Below the pieces are notes generated by a model, which searched no databases, was not told the origin of the DNA, and worked only from the letters and a program-made list of their open reading frames with translations. This document shows, one piece after another, positions 25,436-34,573 of a stretch of DNA of 48,233 bases. Position 1 is the first letter of the stretch. Every line of letters begins with the position of its first letter. The position numbers and the translations under genes were made by a program. Origin of the DNA: an uncultured Prevotella sp. (lineage in GTDB: Bacteria > Bacteroidota > Bacteroidia > Bacteroidales > Bacteroidaceae); contig CALUFN010000084.1 of the NCBI GenBank assembly GCA_944319945.1, positions 1 through 48,233 of the forward strand. The letters are read 5' to 3'.

Positions 25436-25505
25436 GCGTATGAATCAATACGTTATACTTATACATAACGTTATACGCATCTTTCGCACTGCGCACTGCG
25501 CGCTG
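25436..25505. repeat. Bulged hairpin and a 7-nt tandem repeat
   Basis: GCGTAT (25436) and ACGTTAT (25450) pair with ATAACGT (25465) and ATACGC (25473). Just after it, CGCACTG CGCACTG CGCGCTG repeats three times (25485-25505). It lies between the convergent rng and rpsP terminators. Function unknown. Confidence 0.5.
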
Positions 25506-25534
25506 CCTGATTGACAAGTAACATAAAAAAATAA

Positions 25535-25580
25535 GAAAGCAAAAAGTAAAGAGATAATAACGTCCTTACTTTTTGCTTTC
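25535..25580 (-). terminator. Terminator of rpsP
   Basis: Perfect 15-bp stem GAAAGCAAAAAGTAA / TTACTTTTTGCTTTC with a 16-nt loop, then TTATTTTTTT on the minus strand. Confidence 0.85.
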
Positions 25581-25595
25581 CTACATTTGCTAAAT

Positions 25596-26123
25596 TTAAG
25601 CCTCTGCGGGAGCTTCAGCCTCCGGTGTTGCTTCTGTTTCAGCTGCAGCCTTTTCAGCGGCTATCGCAGCCTTCTTCTCGGCAACCTTCTTGGCTATTGC
25701 CTCATTGACTTTCTTCTCTGCGTCAAGATTCTTGGCGTAAGTTTCCTTCTTATTCTTAGCCTCATTCTCACGAATCTGCTCAAGGCCTTTTTCCTTATCA
25801 GCTTTCCAAGCCTCAAACTTAGCTTGAGCCGTAGCCTCGTCGAATGCGCCCTTCTTAACGCCTCCGCGGAGATGTTTCATAAGATAAACACCTTCACGCT
25901 TGAGGATGTTGCGTACCGTATCGGTAGGCTGTGCGCCTGTTTCAACCCAATAAAGAGCCCTGTCGAAATTCAAATCGACCGTAGCCGGATTGGTGTTAGG
26001 GTTGTAAGTTCCGATTTTCTCTGTAAATCTACCATCACGTGGTGCTCTTACATCAGCAATGACGATTCTGTAGAAGGCATAACCCTTACGGCCGCCACGC
26101 TGCAATCTGATTTTTGTTGCCAT
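25596..26123 (-). CDS. rpsP: 30S ribosomal protein S16 with long C-terminal tail
   Basis: A 175-residue bS16; E. coli S16 has 82. The first about 80 residues are the conserved core ([37 protein letters not shown]). The remaining 90 residues are helical and then Ala/Glu/Lys-rich, ending [12 protein letters not shown], the extension usual in Bacteroidetes. The gene stands alone between its own promoter and a strong terminator, without the rimM or trmD neighbours of proteobacteria. Confidence 0.96.
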   Translation of the reverse strand: MATKIRLQRGGRKGYAFYRIVIADVRAPRDGRFTEKIGTYNPNTNPATVDLNFDRALYWVETGAQPTDTVRNILKREGVYLMKHLRGGVKKGAFDEATAQAKFEAWKADKEKGLEQIRENEAKNKKETYAKNLDAEKKVNEAIAKKVAEKKAAIAAEKAAAETEATPEAEAPAEA

Positions 26124-26173
26124 TATTATTTAAATTAAGTTTGAACAATGCTATCAACTCGTAATAGCGGGTG

Positions 26174-26181
26174 CAAAGGTA
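26174..26181 (-). promoter_or_regulatory. -7 box of rpsP
   Basis: TACCTTTG on the minus strand, 51 nt before the rpsP start; no clear TTTG at -33. Confidence 0.55.
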
Positions 26182-26302
26182 ATATTTTTATTTGATATAT
26201 AATATTACATCTTCATGTTTTTATTTTTTTTTACAAAAAACAAAGCATAAAAAGGACGTATCAACATGTATTTAATTTGATACGCCACACGTTATAATGG
26301 AA

Positions 26303-26992
26303 TCATTGTTTTACAAGTTTCAGTCCGCACTCAAGACCGTCCATGCTACTAAGTAGCGAAGTGGCTGTTTTCAGCGTGGTGTTCTGAGAAATGTCACCGA
26401 GAATATTGACGTATTGTAATAATTTCGAGGCATCCATTACAATCAATAGATTATCTCCGTCGAGCTGTGTAGTACCTACTATCTGCGACACTCGCCCACC
26501 GTATTTCAATATGATGTTCTTATCTTCTATTGAATAAGTACCTTTCAATGTCTTGCCCAATAAGGTTTGGGTAAAATTACCTTTGTCGTCAAATGTCATA
26601 CTTACACATCCTTTTTTTACGCCGAAGCCTTCCAGCTTGTCTCTTAACTTACCTTCCACAGCTTGTGCAGCCAATTTGCCGCCAATATTTTTAATGGCGT
26701 TATCACCGGTCAAGACAACGGCAGGCTCCTCATACACCCATGTACCGATGATCTTGTCTTTTGTGGCAATCTTGTCATTTGAGAAAATACTCGTCAGGGC
26801 GGACAACAAGCCAGTACCCGTTTGCTTGTCGTCGTCCGTTGAAGATTCATTTGCGGAATCCGACTTTTCATTTGATCCTGACATTACATTTTTAATAATG
26901 TCGCCCAAACTTATTTGTGCATTTGCTTGTGAGCTAAATAACAACACGGCACAAACCAACATGCTTTTTACCAAAAAACCTTTCATTGCCAT
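26303..26992 (-). CDS. DUF4923 family exported protein
   Basis: A 229-residue protein (227 if the ATG at 26986 is used). A signal peptide is cut after SSQANAQ (about residue 26). A Ser/Asp-rich linker follows. The core begins IIGTWVYEEPAVVLTGDNAIKNIGGKLAAQ, the signature of DUF4923, a Bacteroidetes lipocalin-like family with unknown role. Likely periplasmic; no lipobox. It has its own promoter and lies downstream of the WalJ-type gene on the same strand. Confidence 0.8.
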   Translation of the reverse strand: MAMKGFLVKSMLVCAVLLFSSQANAQISLGDIIKNVMSGSNEKSDSANESSTDDDKQTGTGLLSALTSIFSNDKIATKDKIIGTWVYEEPAVVLTGDNAIKNIGGKLAAQAVEGKLRDKLEGFGVKKGCVSMTFDDKGNFTQTLLGKTLKGTYSIEDKNIILKYGGRVSQIVGTTQLDGDNLLIVMDASKLLQYVNILGDISQNTTLKTATSLLSSMDGLECGLKLVKQ

Positions 26993-27012
26993 TATTTATT
27001 AATTAAACACTG

Positions 27013-27043
27013 CAAAATTACTGATTTTCCATTAAGTTAACAA
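27013..27043 (-). promoter_or_regulatory. Promoter of the DUF4923 gene
   Basis: Minus strand TTG (27043-27041), 20 nt, TAATTTTG (27020-27013); leader about 15 nt. Confidence 0.65.
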
Positions 27044-27107
27044 GAACATAACCATTATCTGTAACAAAAAATGTTAACATCACACGACCTAATAAATGGC
27101 ACTATAT

Positions 27108-27905
27108 CTACATTTCAAATATACGACTTACCACTCCACGCCGTAACACGTCGATCTGCAAACTCTTAAGACGGTTGTTATCAGATTTTCCAAGTACTTC
27201 TTTTACCGTTTCCAAAGCTATGTCCGGACGATTGTTGTCTCCGCTAAGATGGCACAACCACACATGACACAAATTGTCACTTGCATAAGACACAATGGCC
27301 TTTGCACACTGCATATTTGACAAATGTCCGTCGCCGCCGCTTACGCGGCGTTTCAGACTTACGGGATACTTGCCCGACCAAAGCATGTTTTCGTCATAAT
27401 TAGCTTCTATCACAAGATAGTCGGCTTCAGAAATTGCAGCGGAGACTTCGTCCGTGATACGTCCGACATCCGTCATCAAACAAAACGTCTTATTTTCAAC
27501 AGTGATCTTATAACCTACATTATCAAGACTGTCATGCGGCACACTAAACGGCTCAACCGTAAACTCTCCGACTGTCAATCTTTCGTCTACTGAAAGCATC
27601 CTAATATTGTTTGAATCCACTTTCTTATTCACGCAATAGTTGCGCCTAATACCTTCGTGCACCCTATTGGTCGCATAAACGGGCAATCCGTAAGCATTAC
27701 TTATCACGCCAACGGCTTTCACGTGGTCTGCATGGTCATGGGTTATCAGTATATACTTAACATCACTTAAGCTGAGACCATTGTCAGAAAAAGATTTTTT
27801 CAGCTTCCTTATGCCTATACCAGCATCTATTAAAATGCCGCATCCGTTAGAAAATATGTAGTAACAATTTCCACAACTGCCACTGCCGAAGGATATGAAT
27901 TTCAT
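27108..27905 (-). CDS. MBL-fold metallo-hydrolase (WalJ/YycJ-like)
   Basis: A 265-residue protein with the metallo-beta-lactamase core ITHDHADHVKAV (HxHxDH), FGSGSCGNCYYI at the N-terminus, and the HLSNMQCA and HLSGDNN segments with later His ligands. This matches the WalJ/VicX/YycJ branch, which has exonuclease-like activity and affects cell-wall or mismatch-linked functions in other phyla. No two-component walRK genes are next to it here. A near-perfect promoter precedes it. Confidence 0.87.
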   Translation of the reverse strand: MKFISFGSGSCGNCYYIFSNGCGILIDAGIGIRKLKKSFSDNGLSLSDVKYILITHDHADHVKAVGVISNAYGLPVYATNRVHEGIRRNYCVNKKVDSNNIRMLSVDERLTVGEFTVEPFSVPHDSLDNVGYKITVENKTFCLMTDVGRITDEVSAAISEADYLVIEANYDENMLWSGKYPVSLKRRVSGGDGHLSNMQCAKAIVSYASDNLCHVWLCHLSGDNNRPDIALETVKEVLGKSDNNRLKSLQIDVLRRGVVSRIFEM

Positions 27906-27927
27906 TGTCTGTCGTAATTTTTGAGCA

Positions 27928-27958
27928 CAAAATTATAAATAAACAGTCATGAAACAAA
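27928..27958 (-). promoter_or_regulatory. Promoter of the WalJ-like gene
   Basis: Minus strand TTTG (27958-27955), exactly 19 nt, TAATTTTG (27935-27928). Confidence 0.8.
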
Positions 27959-27968
27959 ATATTTTTAC

Positions 27969-27976
27969 TAACTTTG
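27969..27976 (+). promoter_or_regulatory. -7 box of the small lipoprotein gene
   Basis: TAACTTTG, 54 nt before the start at 28031; weak -33. It is divergent from, and only about 10 nt away from, the WalJ promoter. Confidence 0.5.
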
Positions 27977-28030
27977 TGAAAAAATCAAAAGAACGGTTCA
28001 AGGTCTTATCTGTCTAACATTATTATAATA

Positions 28031-28528
28031 ATGACACATAAAAGGAAGATTTCAATTATCAATAGATTATTTACCTATTTCGTAATTGCAGCTTTTTTTT
28101 CCGTCGTCTTGTCATGTTCTAACAGGAACGATGCCGAGCAAGACGAAATAAAAGCAATTAGTGAAACGGCTGACAGTTTCGCCGGACGTTATTTTAACTT
28201 CGACCTCATTGGCGCGAGTAAAATGAGTACGATGGAATCAAAAAAATGGATTTCCTTCCTTGCAAGCAACATTACCCAAGAAGACGTAAACATGCTCAGG
28301 GAACAAGACGAGGCGGCGACATTCGTCAACTTGAATGTGGATAAGACCTCGGACTCAACGGCGACATCATCATATAAAGTGACGAATTTCCTTATGATTG
28401 ATACATTGGGACGCCCGGGCATTATCACAGATGAGGCTTTCTACAAGATAAACTTGGTAAAGAGAAACGGCCGTTGGCTCGTTAAAATGGAAGGCCTACC
28501 GCGAAGTGAAAGGCAAAGTCACGACTGA
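28031..28528 (+). CDS. Small lipoprotein, NTF2/DUF4878-like
   Basis: A 165-residue protein with a signal peptide and lipobox (VVLSC, Cys at about 33). The rest (about 45-155) has the order helix, helix, then strands with KINLVKRNGRWLVKMEG at the end, the pattern of NTF2-like lipoproteins such as DUF4878; the match is only by pattern. The last 47 nt overlap the 3' end of tamL on the opposite strand. No close family named with confidence. Confidence 0.65.
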   Translation: MTHKRKISIINRLFTYFVIAAFFSVVLSCSNRNDAEQDEIKAISETADSFAGRYFNFDLIGASKMSTMESKKWISFLASNITQEDVNMLREQDEAATFVNLNVDKTSDSTATSSYKVTNFLMIDTLGRPGIITDEAFYKINLVKRNGRWLVKMEGLPRSERQSHD

Positions 28529-30713
28529 AATCCGGATGGAATATGGCAAAGTGCTCTTCCGGCGTGTCGTAAGCCGGATTCACAGCCTTCATACCCATAT
28601 CGAAACGTAAAATGAAAAAGTCGAAATTAAACCTTATGCCTACTCCGTAAGCAACGGCGATCTGTTTATAGAAGTCGTTGAAACGGAATTGCCCGCCCGG
28701 CTGTTCGTCGTAAGCACGCAATGTCCAAATATTACCGGCGTCAATGAATACGGCTCCGTAAATTTTCCAAAACAAGAACGAACGCAGTTCGAGGTTGAGG
28801 TCAAGTTTCAGGTCTCCCGTCTGGTTAATGAAATCAATCGCACCATCGGACCCCTTAAACCTACCAGGTCCCAGTCCTCTTACGCTCCATCCCCTAACAG
28901 AGTTGGCTCCACCGGCGAAATAACGTTTCTCAAAAGGCAGAATGCTGCTATTACCATAAGGCCAAGCTATGCCAAAGCCAACATGGAAAGCAAGACTATT
29001 ATTATGGTCGATGCGGAACATGTGGGTATAGTCGAAGTCTCCCTTAACGTATTGAGCGAACGCAATGTTAAACAACGTGTACTGTCCCTCCGCATTCCGT
29101 TTGCGGCCTATCAGGTGAGACACGCCGTTAAGTAAGTTGCCTGAAGTTTCAACATTTATCTTGTATGCATCTATCCCGTTATTATACGACATTCCAAAGC
29201 CCATCTTCATTATGAACAAATCTTCATAGTTATAACGCAATATGGAGTTTCGATTGTCCACATCGTCAAGATATTCTTCCCTAAACGTACTTGAGATCCA
29301 GGGCATATATATATAGTTAAGGTCAAGCAAGTCAAACTTATAACTACGCCTGCCTAACGCGTCGTTCCATCTATAACGCCATGCGGCGGAAAACAAACGG
29401 CGATGAAACTCCGGACGGTTCTGCATGTTATAACTAACCGACAATTCCGACACTGCCGTCGACCTGCGCTTAAAGTCTTTTGCCAAAAATGGGACAACGA
29501 ACCGTGGAAATACAAGTTTTGATTCGATACTGTACTCCTCATAATCCTGATTTTGATATCCCTCAAGACCTGTAATCGCCTCAAACGCCCCACGCAGTTT
29601 CACGCTGAACGTCTCAGCTCCACGAAACAAGTTACGGTTCTCATAAGTCAATGAAGCAGCCACGCCAAAATCGCCTGCGGTATTAGTGCCTTCAGGCTGA
29701 AAACTGATGCTGTTGATCTTATTAGTACTTATTCCGACATCACAAATCAAGGTGTCTACGCCTGCACTTTTTTCACGAAACTCAATATTCGTGTATTTTA
29801 CGATCTGCAGTCGGCCAAACTTATTGTAAGTTTTTTCCAGTTCGTCGGCGTTGAACATGCGTCCCGGTTCTATCAACGTGTTCTCTTCCAATACTGACCG
29901 ACGCAAAGGAATAACGCTGCCGCCTCCGCTTGCATGGTAGTTTACTTCACCAACTACGTACCGACGGTGATCAGACTCGCCGTCTACTCCGACCGCACGA
30001 TACCTATGCAGATGAAGCGTCAGGTTGATGTCCGTCTCTCCGGAAACAGTATCTGCCGTGTATGATATAAAATCCTTATGAAAGTTGAAATATCCGTTGT
30101 TGTTTAAAAAATCAGTTATTCTTTCACGCTCGGCATCAAGACCGGCTACCGTGAACGGCATTCCTTCACGTAACGCACCGCCGTCTTTGTCTCTTGACTT
30201 AAGCAACGAATCTATGCCTGCATCCTGTATGTCATACCTTACACGCCCAAGACGGTAAAGCTCACCGGGATGAAGGCTGTACACTACATTTACTTTCTTT
30301 TTTCCGCCCGGCTCAATACGGTATTCCGCCGTAGCCCTTACATATCCCATATCCTGCAATGCCCCGGCAAGATCTCTGCACGTGACGTCGGCCAAAGTAG
30401 AATCGAACAAGACCGGGGCTTCACCCAAATCTTGCAATTTACGGTTAATCCATTTAGTAGAATCACGCCCCGACAAGGCATAAGTCCCCATAGGGACTTT
30501 TATCAGCGAAAACCATTTAGAGTTGCCGCTCTGCCTTATGTAGGGCTCAAACTGCTTAGTGTCAATGTCTTTTAAGTCTGATTCTATCTTAACTCCATCA
30601 AGCAACAATCTGCCTTCAGGTATGAACTTCGACGCAGAACACCCCGAAAGCAAAATAATTGTTGCTACGGCAATTATGAATGAAAATATGTTTCTTGACG
30701 TTTGTTTTGCCAC
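28482..30713 (-). CDS. tamL: TamL outer-membrane assembly lipoprotein (BamA family)
   Basis: A 743-residue protein with lipobox LSGCSAS (Cys at about 25). Three POTRA-like domains lie at about 35-330, then a 16-strand Omp85 barrel (about 370-743) with the conserved RYFAGGANSVRGWSVRGLGPG segment and a C-terminal FHFAVGLPF strand ending in Phe. TamL replaces TamA in Bacteroidetes and works with TamB to insert outer-membrane proteins. TamB is not adjacent here. It is divergent from the trmH gene. Its 3' end overlaps the small lipoprotein gene. Confidence 0.92.
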   Translation of the reverse strand: MAKQTSRNIFSFIIAVATIILLSGCSASKFIPEGRLLLDGVKIESDLKDIDTKQFEPYIRQSGNSKWFSLIKVPMGTYALSGRDSTKWINRKLQDLGEAPVLFDSTLADVTCRDLAGALQDMGYVRATAEYRIEPGGKKKVNVVYSLHPGELYRLGRVRYDIQDAGIDSLLKSRDKDGGALREGMPFTVAGLDAERERITDFLNNNGYFNFHKDFISYTADTVSGETDINLTLHLHRYRAVGVDGESDHRRYVVGEVNYHASGGGSVIPLRRSVLEENTLIEPGRMFNADELEKTYNKFGRLQIVKYTNIEFREKSAGVDTLICDVGISTNKINSISFQPEGTNTAGDFGVAASLTYENRNLFRGAETFSVKLRGAFEAITGLEGYQNQDYEEYSIESKLVFPRFVVPFLAKDFKRRSTAVSELSVSYNMQNRPEFHRRLFSAAWRYRWNDALGRRSYKFDLLDLNYIYMPWISSTFREEYLDDVDNRNSILRYNYEDLFIMKMGFGMSYNNGIDAYKINVETSGNLLNGVSHLIGRKRNAEGQYTLFNIAFAQYVKGDFDYTHMFRIDHNNSLAFHVGFGIAWPYGNSSILPFEKRYFAGGANSVRGWSVRGLGPGRFKGSDGAIDFINQTGDLKLDLNLELRSFLFWKIYGAVFIDAGNIWTLRAYDEQPGGQFRFNDFYKQIAVAYGVGIRFNFDFFILRFDMGMKAVNPAYDTPEEHFAIFHPDFSRDFAFHFAVGLPF

Positions 30714-30733
30714 TTATATACTCATTAATGGTG

Positions 30734-30741
30734 CAAAAATA
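30734..30741 (-). promoter_or_regulatory. -7 box of tamL
   Basis: TATTTTTG on the minus strand, 20 nt before the tamL start; weak -33. Confidence 0.5.
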
Positions 30742-30753
30742 ATAAAATTTTAG

Positions 30754-30761
30754 TAGTTTTG
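30754..30761 (+). promoter_or_regulatory. -7 box of the trmH-family gene
   Basis: TAGTTTTG, 22 nt before the ATG at 30784. It lies back to back with the tamL box, 12 nt apart. Confidence 0.5.
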
Positions 30762-30783
30762 CCCGATAAAATAAAAATTTAGC

Positions 30784-31533
30784 ATGATTAGTAAGAATCT
30801 CATAAAATACATACGCTCTTTTGAACAGAAGAAAACACGCGACCGTGAGGGGCTGTTCGTCGCCGAAGGGCCTAAGGTTGTAGGCGACTTAATGACAATG
30901 CAAAAGCCCGTCATAATAGTAGCCACCGATGATTGGATAAGAATGCACGAAGACGCCTGCGGCTGTAAGTGCACTGTTGCGACGGAAGACGAATTACGTA
31001 AAACCAGCTTCCTGCAGCATCCCCAACAAGTACTGGCATTATTCCGCATACCGGACACAAACATTCATGCCGATATATTCAAAAACGAACTTTGCCTTGC
31101 GCTTGACCGCATACAAGACCCGGGCAATCTTGGCACCATCATACGCATTGCCGACTGGTTCGGCATACATTCCATTTTCTGCGGTGAAGGAACGGCTGAC
31201 GCTTACAACCCGAAAACCGTGCAAGCCTCTATGGGAAGTATTGCACGGGTGAACATCGTATATACCAATCTTTGCGACATGCTCGACTCCCTGCCTGCGG
31301 AAGTGCCGGCCTATGCCACTTCGCTTGACGGGAGCGACATATACGGCCAAGACTTGTCAAAAAACGGTATAATAATTATGGGAAATGAAGGCAACGGCGT
31401 GTCACGTGAAATAATGGATAAGGTAAAGACAAAGCTCTTCATACCGAACTACAGCAGGCAAAAGGGTATAGACAGCCTTAACGTGGCCATAGCCACAGCC
31501 GTGATTTGCGCTGAGTTCAGAAGACGAGAATGA
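30784..31533 (+). CDS. TrmH/SpoU family RNA 2'-O-methyltransferase
   Basis: A 249-residue SPOUT methyltransferase with an N-terminal L30e-like substrate-binding domain (GLFVAEGPKVVGDL) and the SAM knot motifs DPGNLGTIIRIADWFGI, IIMGNEGNGVS and IDSLNVAIATAV. These match TrmH/RlmB enzymes that methylate ribose in tRNA or rRNA; the target site is not readable. Divergent from tamL, an arrangement common in Bacteroidetes. Confidence 0.92.
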   Translation: MISKNLIKYIRSFEQKKTRDREGLFVAEGPKVVGDLMTMQKPVIIVATDDWIRMHEDACGCKCTVATEDELRKTSFLQHPQQVLALFRIPDTNIHADIFKNELCLALDRIQDPGNLGTIIRIADWFGIHSIFCGEGTADAYNPKTVQASMGSIARVNIVYTNLCDMLDSLPAEVPAYATSLDGSDIYGQDLSKNGIIIMGNEGNGVSREIMDKVKTKLFIPNYSRQKGIDSLNVAIATAVICAEFRRRE

Positions 31534-31546
31534 TGAAGACGACCCG

Positions 31547-31708
31547 ATGGCGGAATTATTCTTAGCTACGCCCGATGATGATTACAGTTTCAAATGGCAT
31601 CCTTTCAGCCTTCAACACATGACCTTTTGCCGTGTAAAAGATAACCTTTCGCACGCAAAAAGGACGCTTCTTGCAAAATTATCGGAAGCGAATAAAAACC
31701 GTAAGTAA
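31547..31708 (+). CDS. Possible small ORF of unknown function
   Basis: A 53-codon ORF starting MAELFLATPDDDYSFKWHPF, 13 nt after the trmH-family stop. The frame is open a further 14 codons upstream (acidic, DEDD) but has no ATG there. I do not recognise the product, and no promoter or ribosome site is visible. It could be a real small gene co-transcribed with the methyltransferase or chance reading frame. Confidence 0.25.
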   Translation: MAELFLATPDDDYSFKWHPFSLQHMTFCRVKDNLSHAKRTLLAKLSEANKNRK

Positions 31709-31791
31709 GAGCTGCCAAAATACGACAAGCCGAAAGCGTCCGCCATAAATACGACACAAATAATTCCGTCAACGGGTAAAGGCCATGACTT

Positions 31792-32973
31792 TCAACGATT
31801 CTTGTGAACCATATACCACTTATGGGTGAAGGCGACATACATGACAAGAGCCAAACAGACAAATATCAAAGACAATGTAGACGCACATTTTGAATCGTTG
31901 TTTAACAAAGCAATACCGGTAAAAAGTCCTAAATACAGACCTGACTCCCACGACAGGAAATACGTACTATGAGATGTTCCGCGCTGGCAATGGCTGCTCA
32001 ACTTTATGAAGAACAACAAAAAACGGGCGCCAATAAGACCTATGCCGCAACCGATCAACACCGGAGATGCATATTTATAAACATGGACATCACCAAAAAG
32101 CATTAACAAAGAAGCAGTGCCCAACAATAAAAGTCCAGTAACGACTTCACTTTTTAAATCGGCATTTACGAATACGAAACGAGCCGCGAGTAATGCAACA
32201 AGAAAGCCCACGCCTATCATGGCGTAAAACGTACAGCTACGCCCGACAGACAACAATATGCCTACCGAGAATGTTATTATTGCCAAATTAACGAATAGCC
32301 ATATACCGCGTGGCAGGAAGAAACGGTCTGTAGACACCATCTTGACAACCTCGCCGGGAGCCTTAAACGGGAATTTCACCATTGATACGCCTAACGCCGC
32401 CAACACGCATAAAATCAATCCCGCAAGCATTGCCGATGAGAAGCCGAAACGCATAAATACGGCCAAGCCGACAATAGGTCCCAACGATAAGGCCATACGT
32501 GAAAACCACGCGGCAAAATAATTGGCTTCAGTACGGTGAAATGACTCACAAGTGTCAATAATCAACGTACTTGACAAGACCATTTGGGCTAGACCGAACG
32601 CCATGCCCTGCAATAAACGTATGACGACGGCAACGGTAAAGACGACCGGAGCCGACCATCCGTTGCCGTCGACATAATACAACGCATAAAAGCACAATGC
32701 CATGCCAACTATGGAAAGTATGCAAACGTTATTGCGCCGATATCTCTGAATCAAATACGAACAAAAACACCCAAGAAGAAATATGCCGATTCCCGGCAAT
32801 CCGATTAATAAGGATACTTTCATCGGCGTAGCCCAAACCATGCTTTCCACCCATTCCGGCAATATCGGAAACATTAGATACATTGCCATAGTGACCAGCA
32901 TGTTTGCTAACGACATAAGCCAAAAATCCTTATGCCACAATTTCAGGCGGACTTGAGTGTCTTGCGTGTACAT
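31792..32973 (-). CDS. MFS transporter
   Basis: A 393-residue protein with about 12 membrane segments. Segment 1 region reads WLMSLANMLVTMAMYLMFPILPEW, and RLLQGMAFGLAQMV in segment 4 fits the RxxQG motif of drug or metabolite exporters (DHA-like). Substrate unknown. It starts 2 nt after panB, so it is co-transcribed with panB and the HAD gene; a link to pantothenate is possible but unproven. Confidence 0.85.
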   Translation of the reverse strand: MYTQDTQVRLKLWHKDFWLMSLANMLVTMAMYLMFPILPEWVESMVWATPMKVSLLIGLPGIGIFLLGCFCSYLIQRYRRNNVCILSIVGMALCFYALYYVDGNGWSAPVVFTVAVVIRLLQGMAFGLAQMVLSSTLIIDTCESFHRTEANYFAAWFSRMALSLGPIVGLAVFMRFGFSSAMLAGLILCVLAALGVSMVKFPFKAPGEVVKMVSTDRFFLPRGIWLFVNLAIITFSVGILLSVGRSCTFYAMIGVGFLVALLAARFVFVNADLKSEVVTGLLLLGTASLLMLFGDVHVYKYASPVLIGCGIGLIGARFLLFFIKLSSHCQRGTSHSTYFLSWESGLYLGLFTGIALLNNDSKCASTLSLIFVCLALVMYVAFTHKWYMVHKNR

Positions 32974-32975
32974 TA

Positions 32976-33797
32976 TTAATAAGATTCGTTTTCGTTCGGG
33001 AAAGAGCTGTTTTTTACATCAGTGACGTATTGTCCTATTGCATCCGTCATTACCGAGTTCAAATCGGCATACCTGCGTAAAAAGCGCGGATTGAAGCCTT
33101 TAGTCATGCCAAGCATGTCGGTTACTACAAGAATCTGCCCGTCTGTGCCGTTTCCTGCTCCGATACCGATTGTGGGGACGTTAAGCTCTTTGGAAACGTC
33201 AGCCGCAAGTTTAGCCGGGACTTTCTCCAAAACCACACTAAAACAGCCCGTCTCATCAAGCAACTTGGCATCAGACAAGAGTTTGTCAGCTTCCGCATCG
33301 TCTTTTGCGCGCACGGCATACGTACCAAACTTGTTGATACTTTGAGGCGTCAGTCCGAGATGTCCCATGACGGGGATTCCAGCGTCAAGTATTCCTTTTA
33401 CCGTGTCAATAATCTCTGCGCCGCCTTCCAACTTCAAGGCATCGCATCCGCTCTCTTTCATTATCCGTATGGCATTTTTCACTCCCTCCTTACGGTCAAC
33501 CTGATAACTGCCGAAAGGCATGTCGCATACGACAAGCGCCCTCCTCACTCCCTTGACTACGGATTTTGCGTGATATATCATTTGCTCCACCGTCATCGGC
33601 AATGTGGTAACGTTGCCGGCCATGACGTTAGAAGCCGAGTCTCCGATAAGGATTCCGTCTACGCCGGCTTCGTCTACGATTCCGGCCATCGTATAATCAT
33701 AAGACGTCAACATTGAAATCTTTTCACCTCGTTGTTTCATTTCGATGAAACGATGTGTAGTCACCTTTCTTGTGTCACTAACTAAATATCCTGACAT
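32976..33797 (-). CDS. panB: 3-methyl-2-oxobutanoate hydroxymethyltransferase
   Basis: A 273-residue ketopantoate hydroxymethyltransferase, first committed step of pantothenate and coenzyme A synthesis, using methylene-THF. Key motifs: [55 protein letters not shown] and [14 protein letters not shown]. The metal-ligand Asp and Glu in GDS and LEGG are present. Between the HAD gene (50 nt) and the MFS gene (2 nt). panC and panD are not in the window. Confidence 0.97.
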   Translation of the reverse strand: MSGYLVSDTRKVTTHRFIEMKQRGEKISMLTSYDYTMAGIVDEAGVDGILIGDSASNVMAGNVTTLPMTVEQMIYHAKSVVKGVRRALVVCDMPFGSYQVDRKEGVKNAIRIMKESGCDALKLEGGAEIIDTVKGILDAGIPVMGHLGLTPQSINKFGTYAVRAKDDAEADKLLSDAKLLDETGCFSVVLEKVPAKLAADVSKELNVPTIGIGAGNGTDGQILVVTDMLGMTKGFNPRFLRRYADLNSVMTDAIGQYVTDVKNSSFPNENESY

Positions 33798-33847
33798 GTT
33801 TGTTTAATTTTATATATTTAACTTCAAGCCAATGATTTGCATCATCA

Positions 33848-34483
33848 TTATATCTTACCAAGCATTTCCCTAAAGTCCGATATTACGTAATCAGCATACG
33901 GACGAATCGCCTCGGCCGTATTGGTCGTAGCCAAACCTATTACGTACATTTCGGCTGAGCGTCCGGCCTTAAGCCCGTTGAAACTGTCTTCAAACACCAT
34001 GCACTCGTCACGATCAGCACCGAATAAGGCCGCGCCTTTCAAGTAACAATCAGGATCAGGCTTGCTTCGCTCAAAGTCTTCGGATGTAAGAATTGCGTCG
34101 AAAAGAGACTTAAATTCCTTATGCGAGGCATAAACCGCTTTCATTTTCATCATGTTTGAGCTCGTTACCACTGCGGTTTTAATGCCAGCATCGCGTAATT
34201 CATTAATAAAATCGAGGAAGCCTTTTACGTATTCAAACTTCATGTTTTTCTCAAACTCATCAAGACGGGCAACAATCTCGGCCTGCTCTTCTTTCATGTT
34301 CGGAAAATAATTGTCAAATATCTGCACTAAAGTCTGACCCTTGATCCTGTTTTCAAGACCAGGTTTATCAGGATGATACAACCTGCACTGCTCTCCCCAA
34401 AACACGGAATACTGGCTTTCCGTATCGAAAACGACACCATCTAAATCAAAAAGTGCCGCACGCATGTTTCTTATCGCCATCAT
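33848..34483 (-). CDS. HAD-superfamily phosphatase (beta-phosphoglucomutase-like)
   Basis: A 211-residue HAD enzyme: motif I ALFDLDGVVFDTES (catalytic Asp at about 13 and 15), motif II TSSN, motif III SKPDPDCYL and motif IV MVFEDSFNGLKAG. The cap domain is the small helical type of subclass I, as in beta-phosphoglucomutase and phosphoglycolate phosphatase. Substrate not determined. First gene of a minus-strand group with panB and the MFS gene; a long leader of about 50 nt carries hairpins. Confidence 0.88.
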   Translation of the reverse strand: MMAIRNMRAALFDLDGVVFDTESQYSVFWGEQCRLYHPDKPGLENRIKGQTLVQIFDNYFPNMKEEQAEIVARLDEFEKNMKFEYVKGFLDFINELRDAGIKTAVVTSSNMMKMKAVYASHKEFKSLFDAILTSEDFERSKPDPDCYLKGAALFGADRDECMVFEDSFNGLKAGRSAEMYVIGLATTNTAEAIRPYADYVISDFREMLGKI

Positions 34484-34537
34484 ATTGTTATATTACAAAA
34501 ACGCACGTCAAATCCGTGCCTATGCCATTTTGGCGTG

Positions 34538-34545
34538 CAAAATTA
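34538..34545 (-). promoter_or_regulatory. -7 box of the HAD gene
   Basis: TAATTTTG on the minus strand, 55 nt before the start; -33 weak. Downstream in the leader GCACG-N7-CGTGC followed by GTTTTTG looks like a weak terminator. Confidence 0.5.
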
Positions 34546-34573
34546 ATCATTTTATAAAATAAAACATAAAATA

